A DNA stretch of 64,000 nucleotides from Pollutimonas sp. M17 (GCF_025836975.1 NZ_CP107548.1:992001-1056000); one strand, 5' to 3'. Positions 49,463-58,739 are shown, counted from the stretch's first letter. Notes: a model not told the origin generated them from the letters alone. Numbers and translations: made by a program.

Positions 49463-50725
49463 ATGTCCCTGATAGTTCACAAATATGGCGGCACGTCCAT
49501 GGGCTCGGTGGAGCGCATCCAGAACGTGGCGCGGCGCGTGGCCAAATGGCATGCGGCCGGCCATCAGGTGGTCGTGGTTCCGTCGGCCATGTCGGGCGAA
49601 ACCAACCGCCTGCTGGGTCTGGCCAAGGAAATTTCGCCCCAGCCCGATACGCGCGAGCTCGACATGCTGGCCGCAACGGGCGAGCAGGCCAGCAGTTCCT
49701 TGCTGGCCATGGCCCTGTTGTCGCAGGGCGTGGCGGCCCGCAGCTACACCGGCTGGCAGGTTCCCGTCCGCACCGACTCGTCCTACACCAAGGCCCGCAT
49801 TCGTTCCATCGACGACACCCGCATACGCGGCGATCTGGACTCGGGCCGCGTGGTCATCGTGACGGGTTTCCAGGGCATAGACGACGACGGCAACATCACC
49901 ACGCTGGGCCGTGGCGGCTCGGACACCTCCGCTGTCGCGGTCGCTGCCGCCCTGAAGGCCGACGAATGCCTTATCTTCACCGATGTCGATGGCGTCTACA
50001 CCACCGATCCCCGGGTCGTGCCTGAAGCGCGCCGCATGAATGTCGTGTCCTTCGAGGAAATGCTGGAAATGGCCTCGCTGGGTTCCAAGGTGTTGCAGAT
50101 ACGCTCGGTGGAATTCGCCGGCAAATACCATGTGCCGGTGCGTGTGCTGTCTTCGCTGACGGACCCCCTGATACCGCTCGAAGAAGAAATGGTTTCGGGC
50201 ACCCTTATTACTTTCGAGGAAGATCAAAAAATGGAAGCTGCCGTCGTTTCGGGCATCGCCTTCAGCCGTGACGAAGCCAAGGTCACTTTGCTCGCCGTAC
50301 CCGACACCCCGGGCGTTGCCTATTCGATTCTGGGCCCCGTCGCCGCCGCCAACATCGACGTCGACATGATCCTGCAGAACCAGTCGGTTCAGGGCACGAC
50401 CGACTTTTCGTTCACCGTCAACCGCAACGACTTCGCCCGCACGCTCGATCTGCTGAAGAACCAGATCGGTCCCGCCGTGGGCGCCGGCGAAATCGTTTCC
50501 GACGACAAGGTTTGCAAGGTCTCCATCGTGGGCATAGGCATGCGCAGCCACGTGGGTGTCGCCAGCCTGATGTTCCGCACATTGTCGGAAGAGGGCATCA
50601 ACATCCAGATGATCAGCACCAGCGAGATCAAGACCTCGGTCATCATCAACGACAAATACATGGAACTGGCCGTGCGCGCCTTGCACAAGGCCTTTGGCCT
50701 GGATCAGGAGCAGAGCGCTACTTGA
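49463..50725 (+). CDS. lysC: aspartate kinase
   Basis: 420 residues. The kinase domain has VHKYGGTSMGSVERIQNVA at the start, FQGIDDDGNITTLGRGGSDT and FTDVDGVYTTDPRVVP. Two ACT domains follow (about 275-400), giving feedback control, probably by lysine and threonine together. It makes aspartyl phosphate, the first step to lysine, threonine, methionine and diaminopimelate. Many homologs also make a short C-terminal subunit from an internal start. dapA is at 12.6 kb, so the pathway genes are scattered. Confidence 0.96.
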   Translation: MSLIVHKYGGTSMGSVERIQNVARRVAKWHAAGHQVVVVPSAMSGETNRLLGLAKEISPQPDTRELDMLAATGEQASSSLLAMALLSQGVAARSYTGWQVPVRTDSSYTKARIRSIDDTRIRGDLDSGRVVIVTGFQGIDDDGNITTLGRGGSDTSAVAVAAALKADECLIFTDVDGVYTTDPRVVPEARRMNVVSFEEMLEMASLGSKVLQIRSVEFAGKYHVPVRVLSSLTDPLIPLEEEMVSGTLITFEEDQKMEAAVVSGIAFSRDEAKVTLLAVPDTPGVAYSILGPVAAANIDVDMILQNQSVQGTTDFSFTVNRNDFARTLDLLKNQIGPAVGAGEIVSDDKVCKVSIVGIGMRSHVGVASLMFRTLSEEGINIQMISTSEIKTSVIINDKYMELAVRALHKAFGLDQEQSAT

Positions 50726-50734
50726 GCAATCCAG

Positions 50735-50761
50735 GGAGCGGGCGTTTCGGCGCCCGGCTCC
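50735..50761 (+). terminator. terminator-like hairpin after lysC
   Basis: GGAGCGGGCG (50735-50744) pairs with CGCCCGGCTCC (50751-50761) with one bulge, followed after GCCGC by TTTATTTATT. It also sits beyond the stop of the convergent GntR gene. Confidence 0.55.
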
Positions 50762-50767
50762 GCCGCT

Positions 50768-51430
50768 TTATTTATTGACCAGCACCAGATCGGCAAATGC
50801 CTTCCCTTTGCCGATGATGTGATCGTGCATCGCTTGTGCTGCTGAAGGTCCGTCTCCCGACAGCAATGCCGCCACCAGAGGCTGATGTTCGTCATATGAA
50901 ACCCGGAGTCTCCCGGGCTGGTCGAAGACATGGCGCCGGAAATTCGATAGCCGCCTCCGCGCATTATTGATTTCCTCATGGATCACGGTGTTGCCGCTAC
51001 TCACGTAGATCATCTCGTGCAGTGCCAAATTGCGGGCTTCGTACCCTGCGCGGTCGCCGGCCAGCACCAGGGCTTCTGATTCTTGATGAATCCTCGCCAA
51101 CAAAGCGCGCTGCTCCGCTGTCATGCGCTGGGCTGCAAGCTTGGCCGCGACACTTTCCAATTCTCCCAGGAACTCCAACAGGGCGATCAACTCGTCAGCC
51201 GGCGGCTTGTGCACGAAGGTTCCGGCGCGCGGTACGGCAACCGCCAATTTCTGCATAGTCAGCATCAATAGCGCTTCGCGCACGGGCGTGCGTGATACGC
51301 CATGCCTGGACGCCAGTTGCTTTTCATCGAGCAGCTGGCCGGGACGCAAAATACCTTTTTCGATGTCTTTCATCAAGAGCTGGCGGATGCGCTCCGGGGT
51401 GCTCTGGGTCCCGGCTGTGGGTACGTCCAT
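50768..51430 (-). CDS. GntR-family regulator (FadR/FCD subfamily)
   Basis: 220 residues from ATG 51430. The N-terminal winged helix (about 10-75; LLDEKQLASRHGVSRTPVRE) is the GntR DNA-binding domain. A helical FCD domain (about 90-215) carries metal/effector-binding His residues (LALHEMIYVSSGN, HQPLVAALLSGD, AMHDHIIG). It is divergent from a Bug receptor and RraA-like gene, which it probably controls; an inverted repeat lies between them. Confidence 0.9.
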   Translation of the reverse strand: MDVPTAGTQSTPERIRQLLMKDIEKGILRPGQLLDEKQLASRHGVSRTPVREALLMLTMQKLAVAVPRAGTFVHKPPADELIALLEFLGELESVAAKLAAQRMTAEQRALLARIHQESEALVLAGDRAGYEARNLALHEMIYVSSGNTVIHEEINNARRRLSNFRRHVFDQPGRLRVSYDEHQPLVAALLSGDGPSAAQAMHDHIIGKGKAFADLVLVNK

Positions 51431-51469
51431 AATTATTCCAAATAGTTGTTGTGTAATTATGAGAAGCAA

Positions 51470-51496
51470 ATATTATATTACAGCCATCAATAATAT
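51470..51496. promoter_or_regulatory. inverted repeat ATATTAT-N13-ATAATAT, probable operator
   Basis: Perfect 7-base arms (51470-51476, 51490-51496) in an AT-rich promoter region between the GntR gene and the Bug gene, ending just before the AAGGAGA ribosome site. AATTAT also occurs at 51431-51436 and 51455-51460. Binding by the adjacent regulator is inferred. Confidence 0.45.
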
Positions 51497-51510
51497 CAAG
51501 GAGACACCTT

Positions 51511-52476
51511 ATGAGAAGGCTAATAATTGGCATCATTTCAGTAATTACAAGCGGATTGACCTTGGCGCAGACGGGTGATTTTCCCGACAAGCCAGTAAAG
51601 ATCACCGTTCCTGTCACCCCGGCAGGCATCCTGGACCAAGTCGCGCGTATCGTTTCTCCCACCCTCGGCGACATTCTGGGGCAGAGCGTGGTGGTCGAGA
51701 ACCGCCCCGGGGCCAGCGGTAATATCGCCGCGACCTATGTGGCCCGGTCCAACCCCGACGGCTATACCCTGCTGGCGGGGTACTCGATGTTCCATGTGGG
51801 CAATCCGGTCATGTACAAACGGCTCTCGTGGGATCCGATCAAGGACTTTTCGCCGGTGGCCATGTTGGTGGTGTCGCCCCACCTCGTCGCCGTGAACCCA
51901 GGCATGCCGATGCAGTCGCTCGAGGCCTTGGTTGCCTATGCCAAGAAGCATCCGGGTGAACTGAACTACTCTTCACCGGGGGCGGGCTCCGTCCCGCATA
52001 TAGGGATGGAGCTGTTCAAGCAACGTACCGGTATAGAAGTCACCCATATCGCCTACAAAGGAGCGGGACCGGCGATACAGGACGTCCTGGCCGGCCATGT
52101 TCAGATGACGGTTGCGACGCCGCCTTCGCTGGCGAGTTTTGTTGCCGCAGGTACGCTGCGCCCTCTGGCTATCGCCAGCAAGGAACGTATTCCTCTGATG
52201 CCGGATGTGCCGACGACTGCCGAAGCCGGTTATCCAGGCTTCGAGCTCGATGCCTGGGTGGCCTTGTTCGCCCCGCAAGGTACGCCCGCGGCGACCATTG
52301 CAAAGCTAAGCAGCGCCGTCGAGCAGACCTTGAAGACCGAGGCTGTGCGGACCGCCCTGGTCAATGTCGGAGTCCAGGTGCGCTATATGTCGCCTACGCA
52401 ACTGGATGAGCAGGTGCGCCGGGACATCGACTACTGGCAGCCCGTCATCCGTGACGCCGGCATTTCCATCGAATGA
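51511..52476 (+). CDS. Bug-family tripartite tricarboxylate transporter receptor
   Basis: 321 residues. A signal peptide (MRRLIIGIISVITSGLTLAQ) precedes FPDKPVKITVPVTPAGILD, VVENRPGASGNIAATYV and NPDGYTLLAGY, the Bug pattern. AAGGAGACACCTT precedes the ATG. It is followed 74 bases later by the RraA/aldolase-like gene, probably in one operon, and is divergent from a GntR regulator. The ligand is probably a carboxylate degraded through the aldolase-like protein. Confidence 0.9.
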   Translation: MRRLIIGIISVITSGLTLAQTGDFPDKPVKITVPVTPAGILDQVARIVSPTLGDILGQSVVVENRPGASGNIAATYVARSNPDGYTLLAGYSMFHVGNPVMYKRLSWDPIKDFSPVAMLVVSPHLVAVNPGMPMQSLEALVAYAKKHPGELNYSSPGAGSVPHIGMELFKQRTGIEVTHIAYKGAGPAIQDVLAGHVQMTVATPPSLASFVAAGTLRPLAIASKERIPLMPDVPTTAEAGYPGFELDAWVALFAPQGTPAATIAKLSSAVEQTLKTEAVRTALVNVGVQVRYMSPTQLDEQVRRDIDYWQPVIRDAGISIE

Positions 52477-52550
52477 TGGCCGGCGCATCGTTCAGGGTGC
52501 GCCGGTTCGCTTTCAAGGAAGCTTCTGTAAATTGAATCTGGAGAACTAGC

Positions 52551-53222
52551 ATGAGTATTGATGAAAATGACGCACAAGTAGCGCGTGCGTCGCGTCTCGA
52601 CTGCGCAGCCCTTAGCGATGCCCTCGACCGCCTGGCGATAGTCGGCCAGTGCTATAAGATCCGGCCATGCGATCCGGGGTTTCGCATGGCGGGGCGCGCC
52701 TACACTGTCCTGTACGAGTCGGCCGACGACAAACAAGGCAATGTCGGCGAGTTCATCGATGACGTAGCGCCCGGCAGCGTTATCGTAATTGACAACCAGG
52801 GTCGAGACGATGTGGGCACCTGGGGAAACATCCTGACCGAGATGGCGCATCGCCGCGGCATGGCCGGCACAGTCATTGACGGAAACAATCGGGATGTAGC
52901 CTTGTGCCGTGAACTTGGCTATCCCATTTTCAGCCGCGATACATGGATGAGAACCGGAAAAGGCCGTATCCGGTTGAAGGCGCTGCAAGTGCCGGTAACG
53001 ATAGGCAGTGTCAAGGTATGCCCAGGCGACATCGTACGCGGCGATGCGGACGGTGTGGTTGTGCTGCCGCAAGCGCAAGTGCCGAAACTACTGGACATTG
53101 CCGAGGACATCACCCAGAAGGAGTCGCGCCTGCGCGACGACATCCGCAATGGCGTCAGGTTGGACGAGGCGCGGCAACGTTACGATTACCATGAGCTGCA
53201 AAGCCCCGATTACGGCAAATGA
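52551..53222 (+). CDS. RraA/HMG aldolase-like family protein
   Basis: 223 residues. The core resembles RraA and the 4-hydroxy-4-methyl-2-oxoglutarate/4-carboxy-4-hydroxy-2-oxoadipate aldolases: RDDVGTWGNILTEMAHRRGM, GTVIDGNNRDVALCRELGYP and VKVCPGDIVRGDADGVVVLP. The Arg-Asp pair in DGNNRD matches the substrate and metal-site residues of the aldolases. With the Bug receptor beside it, a catabolic aldolase or oxaloacetate-decarboxylase role is more likely than RNase E regulation. Confidence 0.8.
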   Translation: MSIDENDAQVARASRLDCAALSDALDRLAIVGQCYKIRPCDPGFRMAGRAYTVLYESADDKQGNVGEFIDDVAPGSVIVIDNQGRDDVGTWGNILTEMAHRRGMAGTVIDGNNRDVALCRELGYPIFSRDTWMRTGKGRIRLKALQVPVTIGSVKVCPGDIVRGDADGVVVLPQAQVPKLLDIAEDITQKESRLRDDIRNGVRLDEARQRYDYHELQSPDYGK

Positions 53223-53262
53223 GCTTGAATACGGAATAGGCATGCTTGGCGGCGCCGAGGGC

Positions 53263-53292
53263 CTGAAGCGCCTGAAAATATCATGCTAGAAT
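53263..53292 (+). promoter_or_regulatory. candidate promoter of tRNA-Ser
   Basis: CTGAAG (53263-53268), an 18-base spacer and TAGAAT (53287-53292), 14 bases before the tRNA 5' end. Confidence 0.45.
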
Positions 53293-53306
53293 AGCGACCT
53301 ATTTCC

Positions 53307-53399
53307 GGAGACGTGGCCGAGAGGTTGAAGGTACTCCCCTGCTAAGGGAGCATACGGCTTATACCCGTATCGAGGGTTCGAATCCCTCCGTCTCCGCCA
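53307..53399 (+). tRNA. tRNA-Ser (anticodon GCU)
   Basis: Acceptor stem GGAGACG/CGTCTCC, anticodon stem CTCCC/GGGAG around CTGCTAA (GCT anticodon), a long variable arm typical of tRNA-Ser, T arm GAGGG-TTCGAAT-CCCTC, and encoded GCCA end. It is directly followed by an integrase remnant, so its 3' end is the likely attachment site of the island. Confidence 0.97.
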
Positions 53400-53422
53400 A
53401 TATTCAGTGAGATAAGACCCTG

Positions 53423-53995
53423 TTAATTCAGGGTTTTTTCTTTTTCTCTATTTCTGTACTGCGATTCTACTGCGGAATTGGCAGAAATAGCCCTGTTTAT
53501 AGCGTCCAGATTGCGGCCCTTGTCTGCTCCTGGTATCCACTTGGCATAGTCCCTCATCATCACCATCAGGCTGTGGCCGTGCTGCTTGGCCACCCACACA
53601 GGATCAGCCCCAGCCTGAAGCGATAGCGTCACGCTGGTGTCCCGGCATTCCTTGGGCGGGCGGTAACGCACCTTGGCGGCGGCCAGCGCGGCTGCCCATA
53701 TCCGGCGCTGCGTCTGCTCGTCGTTCCAGGGCTTTCCAGTCGAAGGGTTGCGAAACACATGACCTCCCGCGAGCTGCGTTCTGGTCCGCTGCCGCTCTAT
53801 AACCGCAAGCGCCCGCGTATTTAGTTCGACCTCTCGCCCCACGGCGGTTTTCGTGCGCTCCTTATCCTTGGCGAGAACGCGGGATCGGCGAACCATCACC
53901 ACGCCAGAGCGTAAGTCTACGTCCTGCCAAAGTAACGCGATTTGCTCGCTGGGGCGCATGCCGGCAAAGCAGGCGAACTCGAAGTAATCGTTCAG
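53423..53995 (-). pseudogene. truncated tyrosine recombinase (integrase), N-terminus lost
   Basis: About 190 C-terminal residues. Seen are the Arg of box I (CFAGMRPSEQIALLWQDVD), the box II region (CRDTSVTLSLQAGADPVWVA), HGHSLMVM and the nucleophile Tyr in RDYAKWIPG. The position usually read RHT in relatives is RDT here. Upstream of 53995 the frame runs into a stop (54010-54008) and no core-binding domain is present, so the first half of the gene is missing. The 3' end lies next to the tRNA-Ser 3' end. Confidence 0.85.
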
Positions 53996-53998
53996 GGA

Positions 53999-54385
53999 TT
54001 TCGAGCTTCAACCGAGCGCGAAATCGCACAAGGGCTTTGGCTAGGCGGTGAAGAGGGCATCGCTGGCAAGCGGCCCGATGTGCTGTTGCGCAGTGGTATG
54101 CACGTTTACTGGATCGAGGTAGAGCGATCCCGGAAAAACGCCAAGGACTATAAAGCGCTATTGGTTTGGTTGACCAGGGTATTGCACGACAGCACCCAGA
54201 TCGGCGGCTCACGACTGTTGAGGTTTGGGCAACAGTGGGAGCGCGTCATTTTCATCTGTACGCGGGCCTTCGAAACGAAGCTACGCAAGGACTTAGAAGC
54301 GGTCAGTTGGACTCCAAAGCAAATAAATATGCTTTTATCCTTTAAAAGTGCGCTATACCATTTTGAGGAAACATTGTTTCCCTAA
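53999..54385 (+). pseudogene. truncated unknown island gene
   Basis: About 128 residues are readable (STEREIAQGLWLGGEEGIAG, HVYWIEVERSRKNAKDYKA, then LLRFGQQWERVIFICTR) with no proper start. Codons further upstream are only the antisense of the integrase remnant. The product is soluble and charged, with no family firmly recognised. The loss of its 5' end at the same place as that of the integrase points to one deletion event. A terminator follows at 54511. Confidence 0.6.
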
Positions 54386-54510
54386 TTTGGAGGCAATGGG
54401 CGCGGCTCAGGCTGGCACCGCGCAGCACGAAACCTTTCTCATCCTGGCCCGAATTCATTGGCCAAGTTCCTGCGGCACGCGTTGCTGGCCGTCGCTTGTA
54501 TATAGGTTGG

Positions 54511-54553
54511 CCAACCCCCGGTTCGAGCATTCTCGGCCCGGGGGTTGGTTTTT
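54511..54553 (+). terminator. strong Rho-independent terminator
   Basis: CCAACCCCCGG (54511-54521) and CCGGGGGTTGG (54538-54548) form a perfect 11-bp stem with a 16-base loop, followed by TTTTT. It ends transcription of the truncated gene before the restriction-modification operon. Confidence 0.85.
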
Positions 54554-54615
54554 CTAATTTAGTGCATGTTCTGGGATAATGGCGCTTCATAGACAACATG
54601 AGGGAAAAGGTCGGG

Positions 54616-56262
54616 ATGTCAAAAGAATACGAAAGCCTGCCGCGTGAAGCGCTTATTGAGCTGCTGAAGCGACGCGATAGCCAGACGCCATACGGCTTGG
54701 TCTGGGAGCGGCAAGGCATCGCATCCGACAAGAGCCTGAATCGTGATTTCGTGGGGCTGGAACTGGACATTGAGCAGTCGTGCGGCCCTGCTCCTTGGCG
54801 CAATCTCATCATCGAGGGCGACAACTACGATGCCCTGCGGAACCTGGTCAGCACACACGCCGGGGAGGTCAAGCTTATTTATATAGACCCTCCGTACAAC
54901 ACGGGGCGCAAGGACTTCGTATACAACGATAGCTACTTCGATTCCGCCAACCGTTATCGGCACTCCACCTGGCTAGAGTTCATGTACCAGCGTTTGCGGC
55001 TTGCCAAGGACCTGCTGGCCGAAGACGGCGTCATCTTTGTTTCCATCGACGATAACGAGCTATTCAACCTTGGGCTGTTGATGAACAAGGTTTTTGGTGA
55101 GAGCAACTTCATCGCAAACGTGATTTGGCAGAAGGTCTACTCTCCTAAGAACACGGCGGTCCACTTCTCTGATGATCATGAGTATGTGCTGATCTATGCC
55201 GCCAATCGCGATAGTTGGCGGCCCAATCCGTTACCACGATCTGCCGAACAGGACAAAGCATATAAGAATCCTGATAAGGACCCACGCGGACCTTGGAAAC
55301 CTAGTGATCTGACTGCCCGAAACTATTATGGAGAGGGGCGCTACGCCATCACTTGTCCTTCAGGTCGAGTAATCGATGGCCCGCCACCAGGAACCTATTG
55401 GCGGGTATCACGCACGAAGTTCGATGAGCTTGATGCCGATAGTCGAATATGGTGGGGGAAAAATGGAAACAACATTCCAGCATTAAAGCGGTTTCTTTCC
55501 GAAGTAAAGCAAGGTGTCGTACCTCAAACCTTGTGGACGTACGACGCTGTAGGTCATACGCAAGATGCTAAGAAGCAGCTTAACGAGATTTTGCCCAAGG
55601 CCCGCAATGAGGACGTATTTTCAACACCCAAGCCATTGCAGCTTATGGATCGTATCTTGCGCCTGGCGACTAAACCCGGTGATCTTGTTGTGGATTTCTT
55701 CGCTGGGTCCGGTACGCTTGCACAGGCAGTCATGCAGCTAAACAAGGAAGATGGTGGTGAGCGCCGTTTCATACTCGTGTCGAGTACGGAAGCCACCGAA
55801 TCTGATCCCACTATAAACCTATGCCGTGATGTGTGCGCGGCTCGCGTGCGCCGCGCAGCCGAAGGCTACGCATCCGCCAAAGGTGCTCAAGTCGAAGGTT
55901 TGGGTGGCGGCTTCGCTTACACGCGCGCCAAACGTATTCCGGCACACCGACTCGAAGAGGGCTTGGATGACGTCTCTGTGTGGTCGTATATCCAGATGAA
56001 GCACCATCATCCTTTGACAAAGCTTGGGGCGTCGGTGTCCGTGTCGAGGTGGAATGGGGAAGCGCTTATATATGTGCCCGTCACAACGGCCATGATGAAG
56101 GCCGTTTTGCAAGAGGAACTGGAACAGCATCCGCAGGCGATTGTTTATACCTGGACCCCTGCCGCACTGGTGGGTATAGTCAATGAAAATAATCTGAGAG
56201 AAGTTCCGATAGATTTAACGCGCGGCTTCCGATTCGGCAAGCTGGAAGGGGCGCAAGCATGA
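54616..56262 (+). CDS. type III-like DNA-adenine methyltransferase (Mod), beta class
   Basis: 548 residues. The catalytic motif DPPYNTG (D91) comes before the SAM motif FAGSGT (about 362-367), the beta-class order of type III Mod subunits, which methylate adenine N6. The variable target-recognition region lies between them, about 150-330. ATG 54616 was chosen for its AAAAGG ribosome site; ATG 54598, six codons earlier in frame, has none. The stop overlaps the start of the nuclease-helicase gene, so the pair is translated together. Confidence 0.88.
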   Translation: MSKEYESLPREALIELLKRRDSQTPYGLVWERQGIASDKSLNRDFVGLELDIEQSCGPAPWRNLIIEGDNYDALRNLVSTHAGEVKLIYIDPPYNTGRKDFVYNDSYFDSANRYRHSTWLEFMYQRLRLAKDLLAEDGVIFVSIDDNELFNLGLLMNKVFGESNFIANVIWQKVYSPKNTAVHFSDDHEYVLIYAANRDSWRPNPLPRSAEQDKAYKNPDKDPRGPWKPSDLTARNYYGEGRYAITCPSGRVIDGPPPGTYWRVSRTKFDELDADSRIWWGKNGNNIPALKRFLSEVKQGVVPQTLWTYDAVGHTQDAKKQLNEILPKARNEDVFSTPKPLQLMDRILRLATKPGDLVVDFFAGSGTLAQAVMQLNKEDGGERRFILVSSTEATESDPTINLCRDVCAARVRRAAEGYASAKGAQVEGLGGGFAYTRAKRIPAHRLEEGLDDVSVWSYIQMKHHHPLTKLGASVSVSRWNGEALIYVPVTTAMMKAVLQEELEQHPQAIVYTWTPAALVGIVNENNLREVPIDLTRGFRFGKLEGAQA

Positions 56263-58739
56263 GCCGTATCGACCCGTTGCTGTTTCAAGAGCGACACATA
56301 GACGCCATCGTGGCTCGTTTCCAGAACCTGCGCGACAATTACAACCGGCTGACCAATCCGCAAGAGCTGGGTAAGTTGCGTAAGCAGTCGGCAGCGATCA
56401 TGCTTCAAGCCCCGACAGGTATCGGGAAAACGCTGATCGCGACTGAGGCAGTAGCCCGGTTCTCTGTGCTGGATGATGTCGTATGGTTCTGGTTTGCTCC
56501 CTATTCATCACTCATTGACCAGGCGGCGGCCAGCTTGCAACGCCAAGCGCCGCAGCTGAAGATTCTGAACATCGAACATCAACGCACCCCGGACGAATTG
56601 GCTTCGGGTGCGCTCTTTGTGATTACTTGGCAGACTGTGGCAACCAAGACGAAGGAGTCGCGCTTGGCACGCAGCACGGGTGATGCAGGCCTGTCGGTGG
56701 ATGACCTGATCATTCAGGCTCGCGCCCTTGGCTTGAGGGTCGGCGTGGTGGTAGATGAGGCACATCACGGTTTCGTAAAAGCAAAGGAGGCATACCGTTT
56801 TTTTTCCGAGGTGTTGGAGCCAGACTACGCCCTGATGATGACCGCGACTCCTAGGGATGAGGATATTGCCGGCTTTGCTGATAAGACCGGCTACCAGGTG
56901 GGCGATTCATCGGAATGGGCCACCATCACCCGTTTTGAGGGCTATCAAGCCGGATTGCTAAAGCTTGGTGTGAAGACGGCGCAGTTTCTCACAGGGAACA
57001 ATGATGACGCGGCTTTGGTGGACTTCGAAGAAGTCGCGATGTCTGAGTGTGCGGCTATGCATCGCCACATCAAGAGCGTACTAGCCGATGCTGGTATTGG
57101 TCTTACGCCCTTGATGCTCGTGCAGGTGCCTAATGGTGGCGCAGCGTTGGAAAAGGCGCGTGAGTATTTGACCGGACCACTCAAGTTTCCAGAGTCTGCT
57201 GTGAAGGTACACGTCGCAGAAGAGCCGGACCCCAACTTGCAGGCGCTGGCGCAAGACCCGACGGTCGAGGTGCTGGTTTTTAAGATGGCGATTGCGATGG
57301 GCTTCGATGCACCGCGTGCCTTTACGCTAGCTGCACTGCGTGGCACCCGAGATGCGAACTTCGGCATCCAGGTGGTTGGCCGCATCATGCGCGTGCATTC
57401 GCTGCTGCAACGCCGCCCTGAAACTCCGCAGATGCTGAACTATGGCTATGTGTTCCTGGCCAATAGAGAAGCGCAAGAAGGTCTTGCAGGTGCGGCGACC
57501 GTTATCAATAAGCTGCAGGGGCATACGGCAAACGTTACGCCAGAAACGGTCGTCACTTTCACCGTGGACTCGTCGTTTGTGCAGGTCGTGAAAACCGGCC
57601 AGACGCCGACCATGTTTCCACTTCGTGATGATGCTACGCCCGCTGCTATGACAACCGCATTCGCTCTTGACGGCACAGCTACGCCCGGTGGGCAAGCGCA
57701 ACATGGGTTTTCACAGGCCCAGCACTTGTTTCCTGAGCTGGCCAAGGCTGAGCTAGCCCATGGTGCTCAAGATAGGCCAACTAGATTGGTTCAGGCCTTC
57801 AGGCTGGATGCAGAAGAGCAATACGACTATCCGCTCACAGTTCAAGCGTTGCCGCCATTGGTGACAGAAGTCCTCCCAGTCCATGCTGATGACTTTGAGG
57901 CGCAGTTGGTATCGTTCTTGGATTTCACTAGCATGCTGGCCGATCGTGATCGTAGCCGAACCAAGCTGGTCAAGAGAACCGTAGATATCTTCGAGGCGAA
58001 TGACACTCCGGACGATGCGGATGTATGGGCAAGGATGTCGGCGGCTAACATCGCCCAGCGAGCTAGACAGATCGCTTTCGAGTATCCCGACGTAGACCGG
58101 CGCAGTTTTTTGGCAGGGTTGTTGCAGCGCTTCCGTGATGCGTTGGAAGCCGGGGGCTTTGAGCTACCTGAAACCGATGAAGAGCTGACGCAGCAATTGG
58201 AACTGGTGCTAGTTCGAAATCCGAACATGATTCGGCAAGCGCATAAGCGCTGCCGTGCCAGTCAGATTCAGACCCAGACTCGTGTTTTGCCGCCAGTGCA
58301 TAAATCCAAGTATCGGCTTGAGCCAGCCAAGCGCAACGTGTACGGTGTTTTTCCTGCGGATTTGTCAGCCGAAGAACTGCGCTTTGCTGAAATACTGGAC
58401 ACATCCGCTGATGTGCAATGGTGGCATCGCAATCCAGTACGACAGCCCGAGTCGGTGGCCTTGTACCGCTGGTCTAGTGGTATTGGTTTTTTTCCTGACT
58501 TCCTGGTGGCAGTAAAAGAACGCAAGGCCGGAGACGGCGTGGCTCTTGTCGAGTTTAAAGGCCCTCAGTTGCAGCAGTACGACAAGGAGAAGGCTGGTGC
58601 CGTGCACATGCATTACGGCCGGGTGTTTATGGTGGGCGGAAGCGGCAAAGACAAGAAGGAATTGCGCTTGTTCCGTTTGGTAGAAGGGGCGTTGGTGGAC
58701 GATGGCCTCTTTGAAGTAGGGCGGTTGCGGTACGAGTAG
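56259..58739 (+). CDS. type III-like restriction helicase-nuclease (Res)
   Basis: 826 residues. A superfamily-2 helicase core has Walker A APTGIGKT (about 51-58), the DEAH box VVVDEAHHG (D166), motif III MTATPRDED and motif VI VVGRIMRVH. The C-terminus has a PD-(D/E)xK nuclease pattern: FFPDFLVA (D747) and LVEFKG (E765, K767). It would translocate on DNA and cut when two unmethylated sites interact. Start ATG 56259 overlaps the mod stop. A T8 run at 56798-56805 lies inside the gene. Confidence 0.88.
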   Translation: MSRIDPLLFQERHIDAIVARFQNLRDNYNRLTNPQELGKLRKQSAAIMLQAPTGIGKTLIATEAVARFSVLDDVVWFWFAPYSSLIDQAAASLQRQAPQLKILNIEHQRTPDELASGALFVITWQTVATKTKESRLARSTGDAGLSVDDLIIQARALGLRVGVVVDEAHHGFVKAKEAYRFFSEVLEPDYALMMTATPRDEDIAGFADKTGYQVGDSSEWATITRFEGYQAGLLKLGVKTAQFLTGNNDDAALVDFEEVAMSECAAMHRHIKSVLADAGIGLTPLMLVQVPNGGAALEKAREYLTGPLKFPESAVKVHVAEEPDPNLQALAQDPTVEVLVFKMAIAMGFDAPRAFTLAALRGTRDANFGIQVVGRIMRVHSLLQRRPETPQMLNYGYVFLANREAQEGLAGAATVINKLQGHTANVTPETVVTFTVDSSFVQVVKTGQTPTMFPLRDDATPAAMTTAFALDGTATPGGQAQHGFSQAQHLFPELAKAELAHGAQDRPTRLVQAFRLDAEEQYDYPLTVQALPPLVTEVLPVHADDFEAQLVSFLDFTSMLADRDRSRTKLVKRTVDIFEANDTPDDADVWARMSAANIAQRARQIAFEYPDVDRRSFLAGLLQRFRDALEAGGFELPETDEELTQQLELVLVRNPNMIRQAHKRCRASQIQTQTRVLPPVHKSKYRLEPAKRNVYGVFPADLSAEELRFAEILDTSADVQWWHRNPVRQPESVALYRWSSGIGFFPDFLVAVKERKAGDGVALVEFKGPQLQQYDKEKAGAVHMHYGRVFMVGGSGKDKKELRLFRLVEGALVDDGLFEVGRLRYE

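Noticed and set aside
53307-53399. A second copy of the tRNA-Ser 3' end as the right attachment site
   Set aside because: I looked for a repeat of the last bases of the tRNA further right and saw none; the border is probably beyond the window.
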